From an uncultured Verrucomicrobiales bacterium (lineage in GTDB: Bacteria; Verrucomicrobiota; Verrucomicrobiia; Verrucomicrobiales; Akkermansiaceae): a DNA stretch of 64,000 bases. The notes under the pieces were generated by a model that was not told where the DNA came from, searched no databases, and worked only from the letters and a program-made list of their open reading frames with translations. Where the stretch lies: positions 9,127 to 73,126 of the forward strand of contig CALBJX010000077.1 of assembly GCA_937893015.1 (NCBI GenBank), written 5' to 3'. Positions 24,202 to 33,625 of this stretch are shown piece by piece. Within the stretch, counting starts at the first letter, position 1; each line of letters begins with the position of its first letter. Made by a program: the position numbers and the translations under genes.

Positions 24202-25416
24202 TCAGCGCACCGCGGGGCGCTCGGTGAACCAGGCCTTCATCGTGTCCGTGATGCGCACCAGTTCCTCCTCCGTGATGATATAGGGCACCATGGCATACAG
24301 GCAGCAAAGGAAGGGGCGGTTGAACACGCCGCGCTCGTAGGCAAACTGTTGGAATCCCTCCAGCACATCGGGGCTCACCACCTCCACACAGAGACAGCCG
24401 CCCATCACGCGCACCTCACGGATGCGCGGGTCAGAGAACCCCGCCATCTCGCGCTTCATGATACTCTCGATGCGGGCGATGCGCTCCACATAGTTACCCT
24501 GTTCAAAGAGCTCGATGGATTTCAATGCTGCCGAGCAGGCCACGGCGTTGCCCATGAAAGTGGGGCCGTGCATGAAGGCGTGCGTGGGCTCATCATCATA
24601 GAAACCCTCGTAAACCTTGTGATTGGCGACCGTCACGGCATGCCCGATATGCCCGCCCGTGAGCGCCTTGCCCAGCACCAGAATATCAGGCAGCACGACA
24701 TCCGCCACAAAGCGGTGCCCCGTGCGGCCGAAACCCGTGGCCACCTCATCGAACACCAGCAGCACGCCGTACTCATCGCAGAGCTCACGAGCTCGTTGCA
24801 GGAAGGAGATATCATACATACGCATGCCGCCGGCCCCCTGCAACAGAGGCTCGACAATGAAGCAGTTGAGCTCCGCATGGTGCTCGGCAAAGGCTTGTTC
24901 CAACGCGGGAATCTCCGTCGGGATGTGGATGACGCTCTTCTTTTCGCCGTAGGCTTGCAGGATGAAGTGGTAATCCTCGTCATCGCCCACCTCCATGGCT
25001 TTGAAGGTATCGCCATGGTACGCATGCGTGAGCGCCAGCACCTTGGTGCGCTGCAATTCCCCGCGGTTCACATAAAACTGGAGCGCCATCTTGAGCGCCA
25101 CCTCCACCGCCACGCTGCCGGAGTCCGAATAGAAACAATAATCCAAATCCCCGGGCAACCATGCCTGCAATTTTTCGGACAGGCGGCGGGCGGGTTCATG
25201 CGTCAGCCCGCCCAGCATCACGTGGGAGAACCTGTCTATCTGCTCCTTCATTGCCGCACTGATGACGGGGTTGCGGTAGCCGTGTATCACGCACCACCAC
25301 GACGAAACGGAATCGATGAGTTTTTTCTCCCCCGAATAGAGGTACACGCCCTCCGCATCCGTAATCTCATACGGCAAGGGCATGGTTTTCATCTGCGCAT
25401 ACGGATACCAAATCAT
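24202..25416 (-). CDS. bioA: adenosylmethionine-8-amino-7-oxononanoate aminotransferase
   Basis: PLP-dependent class III aminotransferase that uses S-adenosylmethionine as amino donor to make 7,8-diaminopelargonate in biotin synthesis. Diagnostic blocks are IWYPYAQMKTM at the start, SSWWCVIHGY (about 37-46), HVMLGGLTHEPA, FYSDSGSVAVEVALKMA, VFDEVATGFGRTG and GKALTGG with the PLP lysine (about 249). MIWYPY at 25416 is the family start and sits 6 bases after a -10 box; the longer frame is upstream of the promoter. Length 404. No other biotin gene is present here. Confidence 0.94.
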   Translation of the reverse strand: MIWYPYAQMKTMPLPYEITDAEGVYLYSGEKKLIDSVSSWWCVIHGYRNPVISAAMKEQIDRFSHVMLGGLTHEPARRLSEKLQAWLPGDLDYCFYSDSGSVAVEVALKMALQFYVNRGELQRTKVLALTHAYHGDTFKAMEVGDDEDYHFILQAYGEKKSVIHIPTEIPALEQAFAEHHAELNCFIVEPLLQGAGGMRMYDISFLQRARELCDEYGVLLVFDEVATGFGRTGHRFVADVVLPDILVLGKALTGGHIGHAVTVANHKVYEGFYDDEPTHAFMHGPTFMGNAVACSAALKSIELFEQGNYVERIARIESIMKREMAGFSDPRIREVRVMGGCLCVEVVSPDVLEGFQQFAYERGVFNRPFLCCLYAMVPYIITEEELVRITDTMKAWFTERPAVR

Positions 25417-25422
25417 GCGCGA

Positions 25423-25451
25423 ACCATAGCACACAACGTCCCGCGCGGCAA
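25423..25451 (-). promoter_or_regulatory. leaderless-type promoter of bioA
   Basis: Minus strand: TTGCCG, 17-base spacer, TATGGT, then six bases (TCGCGC) and the ATG at 25416. I see no palindromic BirA-type operator. Confidence 0.55.
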
Positions 25452-25472
25452 GGGATTTTCCGTACATCCTGC

Positions 25473-25501
25473 TTTACAAATGCGCACTTCCCCTATATGC
25501 T
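25473..25501 (+). promoter_or_regulatory. leaderless-type promoter of the MscS-like gene
   Basis: TTTACA (5 of 6), 17-base spacer, TATGCT, then six bases (ATCGGC) and the ATG at 25508. Overlaps the divergent bioA promoter region. Confidence 0.6.
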
Positions 25502-25507
25502 ATCGGC

Positions 25508-28126
25508 ATGCAACGCATCTTCCGCCTCTTCCTTCCCCTGCTCTGCCTTGTCAGCATGCTGCCGCTTGCGGCAGCGGAGGGCAACATGGACCTTTCGCTG
25601 GATACCATCGACCGCACAATGCAGCGAGAAGCACAGCGCAACGCCAAGGTGGCGAGCTACATCGACATCCAAAAGAAGGACGCGGACGCCAAGCTGGACG
25701 ACCTCGAAAAACGCTATCAGGAGCTGAAGGTCGCGGTCTACTATCAGGATTACAGCAATTTCTTCTACCTCACCTACTACTGCCACCGCATCGCGGAACT
25801 GCGTGCGGAATGCTTCAGCGGCAATTTTCCCTTCACGCAGACGAAGCTGCGCATGGAGATGGCGGTGCAGCGCTACGCCTACCTGAGCCAGGCGCTGGAC
25901 AGCTTCAAGCCCGAGCTGCTCAACGAAGAAGACCGCGCCAAACTGGAACGCTCCCGCGCCGCGTGTACCAAACTGGCGGAAGCCTACCGCGCCATGATTC
26001 TGGGGCTGGAGGAGGAGCAGAAACGCTTTGAACAGCTCACGGACAGCATCCGACGCCTCGACCTCTACGCCAACGGCAAAAACGTGGAGATGTACACCAT
26101 GCGCCATGCCGACCACGGCGTGGTGAACGTCCGCAAGCTGATGGAGTTCACCGCAGCCCGCAAGGCAGAGAAGGAACAAGCAGCCGCCGCTGCCGAGGAA
26201 AAGAAGGATGCGGAAGAAGAACGCCGCGCCAAATGGCTGGCAGAGATTACGGAAGAAGGTCTTGCTTACGGCACGGATGTGGACATCCACGGCGAAATGA
26301 AGCTGGAAGATGAGGAGAAATCCGAGGGGCGCCTTGCCTCCCGCATCGCCATGGCGCTCTGGGACCCCTCCCACCCCTTCCGCAAGCTCGACTCCTCCTC
26401 CGTGGGATTCCTGACCCGCTGGGCCTATGTCGGCATTGCTTTCCATAACAACTACATCGATGCCTACGACCGCGAGTTCGCGCAGGGGCTGGGGCAGCTG
26501 GGTCTGTGGTTCCTCGGCTTCGTGCTCATTGCGACGCTCACGGGCATCTCGGTCGATCGTCTGCTGCGCCGCCGCAAGGACATCAACCGCGTGCGTCTGC
26601 GCCACGCCATGCTGGCGCTGGGCTTCCTGCTCATCGGTGCGGCGCTGGGGCTCTACAGCCTGACGGAAAGCAAAGACCTGCTCGCGGAGCACACGCGTTT
26701 CCTCGCGGAGTTCATGGTGCTCTCCTCCGTCCTCTTCGGCTCGCTCATCATCCGCCTGAGCTCCCGCCGCATCAACTGCGGTGTCAAGCTTTATCTCCCG
26801 CTCTTCATCCTGAATCTGCTGCTCATCGCCTACTGCGTCATGATGTGCACCAGCTTCCTCATCACCATGACGGCGCCGCCCGTCTTCCTGATTTGCGGCG
26901 TGTGGATGCTCATCCGCTTCCTGCGCCGCATGGGGCAGCTGCGCATCTCCGCGCGCGTGTTCGCGGTGTTGAGCATCATCCTCATGTTCGCGGGCGCGGC
27001 GGTGTGTCAGGCGGGGTACTACTACCTCATGATTCTCATCTCGCTGAGCTGGTATGTGCTCGTCACCAACGTGATGCTCATGACCGCCATCTCCAAGATA
27101 TCCAAGCTCATCTGCCGCCGCATCTCCGCCAACAACAAGCTGCGCGGCTACCGCCACTACCTCTGCGTGTGGGTGCGGCTCGTGGTGTCGCAAATGGTGC
27201 AGCCCATGGTCTTCCTCGGTCTCATCTGGTATGGCCTGCGCTGGCCGGCGGAGGGGCTGGACCTCGGCCAGTTCTTCTCCAGCTGGATGGGCACGCCCCT
27301 GCGCATGGAGGGCGCCATCCGCAGCATCACGGCGGATGACATCGTGCTCATCCTGACGGTGGGCATCATTCTCAACTGCGCCATCGCCATCATCAAGGAA
27401 ACGATTAACATCATCTACGGCAAGCAGATGGAAGCGGGACGCAGCCAGACCATCCTCACCATCGGCTCGCTCTGCGCGTGGGGTTGCTTCATCATCTTCG
27501 CGCTCGACCGCATGGAGGCGGATTACAACTCCATCCTCGTGGTGATGGGCGGTATGTCCGTGGGTGTCGGCTTGGGCATGAAGGACACCATCGACAACAT
27601 CGTCTGCGGCCTCTCGCTCATGCTCGGCCGCATGCGCCCCGGCGACATCGTGGAATGCGACGGCGTGCGCGGCATCGTGGCCACCATCGGCTACCGCACC
27701 ACCTCGCTGGAGACGCTGGACGGCTCCGTCATCAGCTTCCAGAACTCCCAGCTCTTCGCCCAGAACTTCCGCAACCTCACGCGCAACCACCAGTACGAGC
27801 GCTGCGTGGTGAGCATCGGTGTCACCTACGGCACGGATGTGGACCGCGCCCGCAAGCTCATTCTGCAAGCCCTGCGCCGCATCCCCGGTCTTACCAAACA
27901 ACACCCATCCTCCGTCGTGCTGGATAACTTCGGCGACAGCTCGGTGGACCTGAGCATCGTCGTCTGGGTGCCCGTCGCCAAGAAAGTGCCCACCCTCTCC
28001 GCCGTGCGAGAGGCCGTCTACCGCACCTTCAACGAAAACGGCATCGAGATTCCCTTCCCGCAGCAGGACCTTTATATCAAGCCCCTGCCCGGCGCCGCCG
28101 TGCCCGACGAGCTGAAGGGGAAATGA
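25508..28126 (+). CDS. large MscS-family mechanosensitive ion channel
   Basis: 872-residue inner-membrane protein of the MscK/MscM architecture, probably an osmotic safety valve. Signal peptide residues 1-23. A helical, charged periplasmic domain extends to about 310 (coiled-coil-like, with AEKEQAAAAAEEKKDAEEE near 220). Several membrane helices follow between about 320 and 690. The MscS pore helix and beta domain are recognisable: GGMSVGVGLGMKDTIDNIV (about 680), GDIVECDGVRGIVATIGYR and TTSLETLDGSVISFQNSQL (about 712-750). A C-terminal vestibule domain ends FPQQDLYIKPLPG. It is divergent from bioA and convergent with the 28265 gene. Confidence 0.92.
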   Translation: MQRIFRLFLPLLCLVSMLPLAAAEGNMDLSLDTIDRTMQREAQRNAKVASYIDIQKKDADAKLDDLEKRYQELKVAVYYQDYSNFFYLTYYCHRIAELRAECFSGNFPFTQTKLRMEMAVQRYAYLSQALDSFKPELLNEEDRAKLERSRAACTKLAEAYRAMILGLEEEQKRFEQLTDSIRRLDLYANGKNVEMYTMRHADHGVVNVRKLMEFTAARKAEKEQAAAAAEEKKDAEEERRAKWLAEITEEGLAYGTDVDIHGEMKLEDEEKSEGRLASRIAMALWDPSHPFRKLDSSSVGFLTRWAYVGIAFHNNYIDAYDREFAQGLGQLGLWFLGFVLIATLTGISVDRLLRRRKDINRVRLRHAMLALGFLLIGAALGLYSLTESKDLLAEHTRFLAEFMVLSSVLFGSLIIRLSSRRINCGVKLYLPLFILNLLLIAYCVMMCTSFLITMTAPPVFLICGVWMLIRFLRRMGQLRISARVFAVLSIILMFAGAAVCQAGYYYLMILISLSWYVLVTNVMLMTAISKISKLICRRISANNKLRGYRHYLCVWVRLVVSQMVQPMVFLGLIWYGLRWPAEGLDLGQFFSSWMGTPLRMEGAIRSITADDIVLILTVGIILNCAIAIIKETINIIYGKQMEAGRSQTILTIGSLCAWGCFIIFALDRMEADYNSILVVMGGMSVGVGLGMKDTIDNIVCGLSLMLGRMRPGDIVECDGVRGIVATIGYRTTSLETLDGSVISFQNSQLFAQNFRNLTRNHQYERCVVSIGVTYGTDVDRARKLILQALRRIPGLTKQHPSSVVLDNFGDSSVDLSIVVWVPVAKKVPTLSAVREAVYRTFNENGIEIPFPQQDLYIKPLPGAAVPDELKGK

Positions 28127-28129
28127 GAT

Positions 28130-28264
28130 GTATACAAATCATAGATAGTGTGCGGCGATCGCCGCAAGGAAAGAAGCTGCCCTGTCTGACGTGCCGTCAG
28201 ACAGGGCTTAACGTTCCGCGCGGGCTTACCCGCGCCTCTCTTTACAATTTGTAATTTGTAATTC
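28130..28264. repeat. composite hairpin/heptad repeat element 3 (convergent gene ends)
   Basis: Contains a 16-bp perfect palindrome TGCGGCGATCGCCGCA (28151-28166), a 13-bp stem with TGC loop built on CTGTCTGACG (28179-28207), a 7-bp stem GCGCGGG/CCCGCGC (28218-28235) and TTGTAAT-type 7-base repeats (28241-28262). It fills the space between the MscS-like gene and the 28265 gene and probably terminates both. Confidence 0.8.
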
Positions 28265-29374
28265 TCATTCGTCCTCCATGCTCTCCGTCTCGGGCTCATC
28301 CGACTTCTTGGGAGCAGGAGCGGAAGCTGCGCCCGCGCGAGTACCGAGGGCGGTCTTGCGGGGGTCATCGATGACGGGGGTATCATCCGTATCGTTCGCG
28401 CTGTTGTCGCTGATGACGATGGAAGGGCCGTCGGAATCCGCCACAATCGTGTTGTTGTTGCGCTGAATTTCGGAGGGGATGTCGTTCTTGGCAACAGCCT
28501 TCTTATCCACCCACATATCGAGCGCTCCCTGAGCGTAGGCACCATACATGGAATCGGGATCCATATCGCGCATCTCGGTGTAGAGCTTGCGGAGTTTGTC
28601 CGTGGAGCCGCCGTTGCGGCGAAGGTGGCCCGCCAGCGCGGCAATCATCTCCTGACGCTGCGTAAGGGAATAGCCCGGCTTGGCAAGGAGGTCACGAATG
28701 TAGCCTTCCACCTGACTCTGCTCCATGTTGAAGGTTTTCTCCATCACGGTGATGGGGTCAAAGTCCTTGCGGGCACCGAGACCGATGTTGTCCGCCATGG
28801 CCTTGTTGCGCTTGCCTCCCTCACCCGCATCGGGGGGAAGGTTGACACCGCGCACTTCGGAGGCTTCCATGAGGAGCCTGGCCTTGCGGCTGCCGCCCGC
28901 TTTCTCGGCCTTCACGATGAGGTCTTCCTGTTTGTCGTAGGCTTCCAGCAGCTTGGTGAGGGCAGCGGCAGCGGTGTCAGCGTCTTTCAGCTCATCCGCA
29001 CGCTGCACGATGCCGCGCAGGTAGCCGCCGTTATCCACCACGGCGAGACTGGGATAGCTGAAGATGCCGCCCGGCAGACCGCGCTTGCCGATGATGCGCT
29101 CCATCTCCTTTTTCTGCCGGTCATCGGGCAGCTGGTAGATGGGTACCTCCACGAAAACGCAGTTGCGCAGCGCGGATTGCAGCTTGTGCTTTTTGACAAA
29201 CTCGTCGTAGGCCTTTTGACTGACCTCATCGTAGTTCGCGCCGTAGCAGAAGAGCACGATGGGCTTGTGCCCCGCCTTGGAGAGAGCATCGGGATAGGTG
29301 CGAGCTGTGGCGGCACCGAGGGGTAGTGCGGCAACCAGAGCGGCGCAGGCGAACAGAAGGGAAGATTTTTTCAT
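28265..29374 (-). CDS. secreted thioredoxin-fold-like protein, function unknown
   Basis: 369 residues with a signal peptide (MKKSSLLFACAALVAALPLGAA). The first half suggests a thioredoxin-like fold: KPIVLFCYGANYDEVSQKAYDEF, then FVEVPIYQLPDD, and SYPSLAVVDNGGYLRGI with a cis-Pro-like position. There is no CxxC, so it is unlikely to be a redox protein. The second half is helical, with a low-complexity C-terminus rich in Asp, Asn, Ala and Pro (about 300-369). It is the third gene of a minus-strand operon with the transglutaminase-like and zinc-ribbon membrane proteins, 15 bases after the former. Confidence 0.6.
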   Translation of the reverse strand: MKKSSLLFACAALVAALPLGAATARTYPDALSKAGHKPIVLFCYGANYDEVSQKAYDEFVKKHKLQSALRNCVFVEVPIYQLPDDRQKKEMERIIGKRGLPGGIFSYPSLAVVDNGGYLRGIVQRADELKDADTAAAALTKLLEAYDKQEDLIVKAEKAGGSRKARLLMEASEVRGVNLPPDAGEGGKRNKAMADNIGLGARKDFDPITVMEKTFNMEQSQVEGYIRDLLAKPGYSLTQRQEMIAALAGHLRRNGGSTDKLRKLYTEMRDMDPDSMYGAYAQGALDMWVDKKAVAKNDIPSEIQRNNNTIVADSDGPSIVISDNSANDTDDTPVIDDPRKTALGTRAGAASAPAPKKSDEPETESMEDE

Positions 29375-29389
29375 GATTTGAAAAAGGGA

Positions 29390-31954
29390 TTAGTTCTTAA
29401 GCTGGCGTCCATAGACATACACACCCGTCATGGAGGGCTCGAATTTCTCGCCGATGCGGACGATGCGGACGTACTTGCCCGTGGCTTTGCTCTGGCGGGC
29501 ATCGAACTTGAGGGTCAGGTTGCCGTCATAATCGGACGCACGCACCACGGTCGTCCAGTTGCGACCGTCATCGGAGGTCTGCATGGTGAAGGGAACCTCG
29601 CGCTTATCCTTGTCGATGGGCTGCTGGAGCACGATGACCGCGCCCGTGATTTCGCACTTGCTGTCCAACTGAATGAGCGTGCCCGTGTTTTCGCCCTCGA
29701 ACTTGCCGGGGATAGAGCCGCCGAAGCGCTGGAGCACGGCCCAGTGGCTGCAGGCGTTCTTCATGTCGCCGTCCGCCATGGTGGTGGCGGGCTTGATGAG
29801 CCCCGTCTGGGACACCACCTTGCCGGGGAAACGGGGAGCTTTCACGTTCTTCTTGTTGAACTTGCTCTTGCACTTGGCGTAGGCAAGACGACCGATGGCT
29901 TGGAAGGTAGCGCGTTCGCCGTTCTCCTCGGCTGCGGCAATGGCCTCACCGAGAGAGCCCCACGTCGCGTCGAGCTCTTTCTTGGTGGTCTTGGCACGAG
30001 CCATGGCGCGAACCATCATGTTGGTGAACTCTTCCTGCGTCTTGCCGTCCTCATCAGGCATTTTGGAGACGTAGCCGAGGCCCCATGTGAGCACGGCACC
30101 ACTGTAGTCCTTCTTCGCCATGAGGACGTGCAGCACATCATGCAAAAAGTCCTTGCGTTCCTTGTTGTCCTTGCAGTAGGCAATCTGAGCGTTGAGAAGG
30201 TCCTTGATTTCCCAGCGGTTGGTGCCCCAGCCGTTGATATCCTTAAAGAAGGCGGCAAACATCTTGTTGCGTGCGCTGCTGTCTTTAATGAGGGGGATGT
30301 AACCGGGGTACACGCTCTTGGCCAGCGTGCGGGCGGCGACACAGTAGTGGCCGTACTTCTTGCTGCCCATGCCGTTCACGACGGAATCGTGCAGGGCCTT
30401 CCACTTGCGGATATCGTTGGGAGCCTTGAGCTTCAGATAGCCGGCATAGCGGGCATGCGCGGGGTAGTTGAGCGGCTGGGCATGCAGTGCGAGCTCATAG
30501 CAGTTGAAGGAGGCGGTCATCTTCTTGCGCGCACCGAGGAAGTCCGCCATCGCCACCAGCTGGTCGGAAATCATGGTGGTGAAGTGGTCCTCATAGAGCT
30601 TCTGCATGAGGATGAGGAAGTCCCACTCGGGCTGGTCCCAGAAGGTTTTCTGGATGCCGTGCTGCCAGTAGATGGAGTTGCCGGCACGCCACTCGCCGTT
30701 CACACGCAGGGCATAGGCGCAGTGACCGGGCTCTCCCATGGGCATGGCCGGCAGACCATTGGAGAGAGCACCGAAGGAGGCGTAGTGGGAGAGAGCACCG
30801 CACACGCCGCCGATTTCGCGGTGAGCCCACGCAATGGTGTGGTTCGTGTAGTCCCACACAGGGCCGAGGTAGTCCCCGGAAAACACGGAGTCCCCCGCCA
30901 CGTTGCGGAGGCGGTACTGCAGCTGGTATTCCGCGCCGAGATAGCGGTCCACCGGCAGACGCACGTTATCGCGCATCCACGTAAGGTTCCGGACACCGCC
31001 CCAGCAGGGTCCGTCCGTCGTACCCTCCTTGCAACCCGTCACAAGGCGCATATCCCAATATTGCAACTCCTTATAGAGTGCATTGAGACGGCCCTCCTTG
31101 TAGCTGCTGCTGTAGAAGCCGTAGCGCTGCTTCATGAACTCCTCGGGCCAGCCTTCGCGGGCGAATTCGAGGGCGGTGGTCGTCGCCGTCTTCTTCACCA
31201 CGTCATCGGTGGTGATATCCGCGGCGTCCTCGCTATAGAGCACCAGCAGGTTGGCCAAGCCCTGCCCGAGATTGCGGGTGGGGCCGGAGTACAGGATGCC
31301 GTTGCACCAGTTGAGGTCTCGCATGATGGCGGCGAGCATCTCCGCACCGCGGGGCTGCGCTGCCAGCTGGCCGATGCCCGTAGTGCCGACCTTGCGGATG
31401 ATGGTGAGGCGGGCGAGGTCCAGACGATTGGGGGAGGACTCCATAAAGGCGAGAATCTGCTTCTCGTCCAGATTATCGAGGCGGGCAAGCACGCGGTCAG
31501 CCAACTCCTGATAGATGGCCACGGGGTCGTTCCAACGCTCGGCGGGGAAATCATCGTTGAAGTAGTTTTCCTTCTCCACGCGGGCATACTTGATGGTCAT
31601 CTGGTGGATGGCCGCCAGCGAGGAGGTGTACTGGGCATGCACGCGGGAATCGGGAATCTTCTTCTGCTTCGGGTCCTCGGGCACGTCTTCCTCCGCATAG
31701 CTGTCATCATCATTGCGTGCGATGCTCTCATCGGGGCCTTGGTCAGGCTCAGGGTCTTCCTCCTTCCACGCATCGTCATCTTCTTCGTCGCGTTCCCAGT
31801 CATCGACCTTGGTATCGCGTTTGACAACGGCGGGTTCCTCCTTCTTCTCCTGATGTTTGGCATACTCTGTGGGGAAGAAGAAGGGATAGAGAGCAAAGCC
31901 CGCCGTCATGAGAATCATGACGCCGAGCAGCAGACGAATCAATCGGTTTGACAT
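29390..31954 (-). CDS. membrane-anchored transglutaminase-like protein with F5/8-type C-terminal domain
   Basis: 854 residues. A single N-terminal membrane anchor (about 6-27) is followed by a very acidic linker (about 50-95) and a long helical region. Around 385-425 there is a transglutaminase-like core: GGVCGALSHYASFGALSNG with a candidate nucleophile Cys, then MPMGEPGHCAYALRVNGEW with a candidate His and an acidic residue further on. The last 120 residues look like a discoidin (F5/8 type C) sugar-binding domain (TSDDGRNWTTVVRASDYDG and KATGKYVRIVRIG). A surface protein acting on glycoproteins or peptidoglycan is a guess. It is the middle gene of the 28265-33502 operon. Confidence 0.6.
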   Translation of the reverse strand: MSNRLIRLLLGVMILMTAGFALYPFFFPTEYAKHQEKKEEPAVVKRDTKVDDWERDEEDDDAWKEEDPEPDQGPDESIARNDDDSYAEEDVPEDPKQKKIPDSRVHAQYTSSLAAIHQMTIKYARVEKENYFNDDFPAERWNDPVAIYQELADRVLARLDNLDEKQILAFMESSPNRLDLARLTIIRKVGTTGIGQLAAQPRGAEMLAAIMRDLNWCNGILYSGPTRNLGQGLANLLVLYSEDAADITTDDVVKKTATTTALEFAREGWPEEFMKQRYGFYSSSYKEGRLNALYKELQYWDMRLVTGCKEGTTDGPCWGGVRNLTWMRDNVRLPVDRYLGAEYQLQYRLRNVAGDSVFSGDYLGPVWDYTNHTIAWAHREIGGVCGALSHYASFGALSNGLPAMPMGEPGHCAYALRVNGEWRAGNSIYWQHGIQKTFWDQPEWDFLILMQKLYEDHFTTMISDQLVAMADFLGARKKMTASFNCYELALHAQPLNYPAHARYAGYLKLKAPNDIRKWKALHDSVVNGMGSKKYGHYCVAARTLAKSVYPGYIPLIKDSSARNKMFAAFFKDINGWGTNRWEIKDLLNAQIAYCKDNKERKDFLHDVLHVLMAKKDYSGAVLTWGLGYVSKMPDEDGKTQEEFTNMMVRAMARAKTTKKELDATWGSLGEAIAAAEENGERATFQAIGRLAYAKCKSKFNKKNVKAPRFPGKVVSQTGLIKPATTMADGDMKNACSHWAVLQRFGGSIPGKFEGENTGTLIQLDSKCEITGAVIVLQQPIDKDKREVPFTMQTSDDGRNWTTVVRASDYDGNLTLKFDARQSKATGKYVRIVRIGEKFEPSMTGVYVYGRQLKN

Positions 31955-31981
31955 GGAGAGAACGAGAGGAAAGAGTTACTT

Positions 31982-33502
31982 TTAGCGGGATTCAATCGCA
32001 CGGATAGCATCCTGCGCCGTGTGGCGGATGATGGAATCCTGATGCGTGAGGAAAGGCTTAATATCCGGAAGCGCACGGGCATCGCCGTAATCTTTCAGAT
32101 AACGGATAATCGTACCGATACGGCGAATGTTATCCGTGGCGCGAAGCTTCTCCAGCAGAGGCTCCTGCGTGCGAATACCGAGGCGGGACATCGTCTCCGT
32201 CCACGCAATGGGGTTTTCGCACCAGAACTCCACGATAGGCTCCACCATTTCATCGGGCACTGCCTTGACGAGGTAGTTCGTCACCGAATCCGGCATATCG
32301 CGCTTCATGGCAAGCCCGACGCGGAAGAATTTGCGGCAGGCCTCAATCACCGCCTCATCCTTCTCGCCGGTGGCATAGGTCGTCATCGCTTCAGCAAGTG
32401 CGCTGTAGGTATCGAAATCCGAGCTCCACGGGTCCTGCATCACGATCAGCAGGGTATCGCGAACCTCGTTGCGCAGCATCTGCACGTTGGAGGTGTGGAG
32501 ATTTTTGGCAGCCGAGCGAATGCGCATCGGGTCCAAGGAGAGCAGCTCCTCAATATTCGCCGTGACGTAGGAATGATTCGAAGGCTCCGCCAGAACCTCC
32601 ACAGGGAAGCGGCTCACCATATTGACTTTCTCCGGGTCAAAACGCACCTCATAAATACCCTCCGATGGGGAGGAATAGGTAATATGGCCGAAACGGCTCA
32701 GAACGCGGGAGATGTTTTTCATACGCCCGCGAACACGGGAGACGACGAACAAAGCGCCGTCATTACGGGTGTAGGCACGGGTGAACTCCGCCCCGAGCAG
32801 GCGCGTGAGGGCATCACGCACAATGGTGCGGGTACGGGAATCCTGACGGCTCATATACACAGCGTAGTGCACTGTCTGAGGCTCAGCATTCTTCTGTTGG
32901 AAATAGACATCCAAATCGGATTTTTGCAACGCACGGGCATCCTCCGCCGTCACTTCCTCGGCGCCGCCCTCCTCCATGGGCACCTCCTCCGTCGGGACAT
33001 ATGCCTGATGAGAGGTGTCCAACAGGTTGATTTCCGGCAGGAACCAGCCTGCGCTCAACATCAGTGCCCCCAAAGGATAAACAACGAGGGGGAAACGGCG
33101 GGAGGAAGAGCAAACCAAAATAGCAGACAGAATGCACAGCAACAGCGAAATAATACGCTGGGCCAGCATATCCAAATCACCATCGCCCGCATCGGTTTTC
33201 TCTCCGCCCGATACAAAGAAAATCAGAACACACATCAGGAACAACCCCATACCGAAAGCAAAGCGCAATTTGCCGGCCCAGCTGAAGTAGGAGCCCGACT
33301 GATACCCCTCGCGCATGCGCTCCGCGCGGGATGCTTGCCGTTTATCCTGCGCAACAAACTCTTTAGCCAAAGCCTCACGTTCCTCTGCATCCAAGCCGGG
33401 AGCCGCCGTCTTAAACTCCGCCTTCAGACAGTCAGGACACAGGGTTGCCTCCGGCTGCGTCGTGTAAAAAGTTCGGTGACAACGGATACATTCTTTTTCC
33501 AT
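31982..33502 (-). CDS. zinc-ribbon membrane protein with HEAT-like C-terminus
   Basis: 506 residues. The N-terminus carries a zinc-ribbon (CIRCHRTFYTTQPEATLCPDC: CxxC near 5-8 and 22-25), then a charged helix and two or three membrane helices (about 82-165). An acidic linker (about 168-190) leads to a mixed alpha/beta domain, then helical repeats that look like HEAT repeats at the end (ALPDIKPFLTHQDSIIRHTAQDAIRAI). No enzymatic motif is visible. It is the first gene of the three-gene operon and has the best -10 box in the window (TATAAT). Function unknown; possibly an envelope-stress or assembly factor. Confidence 0.6.
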   Translation of the reverse strand: MEKECIRCHRTFYTTQPEATLCPDCLKAEFKTAAPGLDAEEREALAKEFVAQDKRQASRAERMREGYQSGSYFSWAGKLRFAFGMGLFLMCVLIFFVSGGEKTDAGDGDLDMLAQRIISLLLCILSAILVCSSSRRFPLVVYPLGALMLSAGWFLPEINLLDTSHQAYVPTEEVPMEEGGAEEVTAEDARALQKSDLDVYFQQKNAEPQTVHYAVYMSRQDSRTRTIVRDALTRLLGAEFTRAYTRNDGALFVVSRVRGRMKNISRVLSRFGHITYSSPSEGIYEVRFDPEKVNMVSRFPVEVLAEPSNHSYVTANIEELLSLDPMRIRSAAKNLHTSNVQMLRNEVRDTLLIVMQDPWSSDFDTYSALAEAMTTYATGEKDEAVIEACRKFFRVGLAMKRDMPDSVTNYLVKAVPDEMVEPIVEFWCENPIAWTETMSRLGIRTQEPLLEKLRATDNIRRIGTIIRYLKDYGDARALPDIKPFLTHQDSIIRHTAQDAIRAIESR

Positions 33503-33510
33503 ACGCGTGT

Positions 33511-33539
33511 ATTATATCAACAAGGGAAACGCAAATCAA
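33511..33539 (-). promoter_or_regulatory. promoter of the zinc-ribbon membrane protein operon
   Basis: Minus strand: TTGATT, 17-base spacer, perfect TATAAT. The -10 ends 8 bases before the ATG at 33502. Confidence 0.7.
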
Positions 33540-33625
33540 GACAGAATCCGCAAAACGAAAAGAAGGATGTGTCGCGCCCGTTCGGTGCGTTCACCTTTTG
33601 CGCTCCTTCGCCCTTCTCTCCCGGC

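Noticed and set aside
13720..25499. Shared 13-mer ACTTCCCCTATAT near 13725 (minus strand) and 25487
   Set aside because: Only two copies, at different places relative to the promoters; may be chance in GC/AT-mixed upstream DNA.
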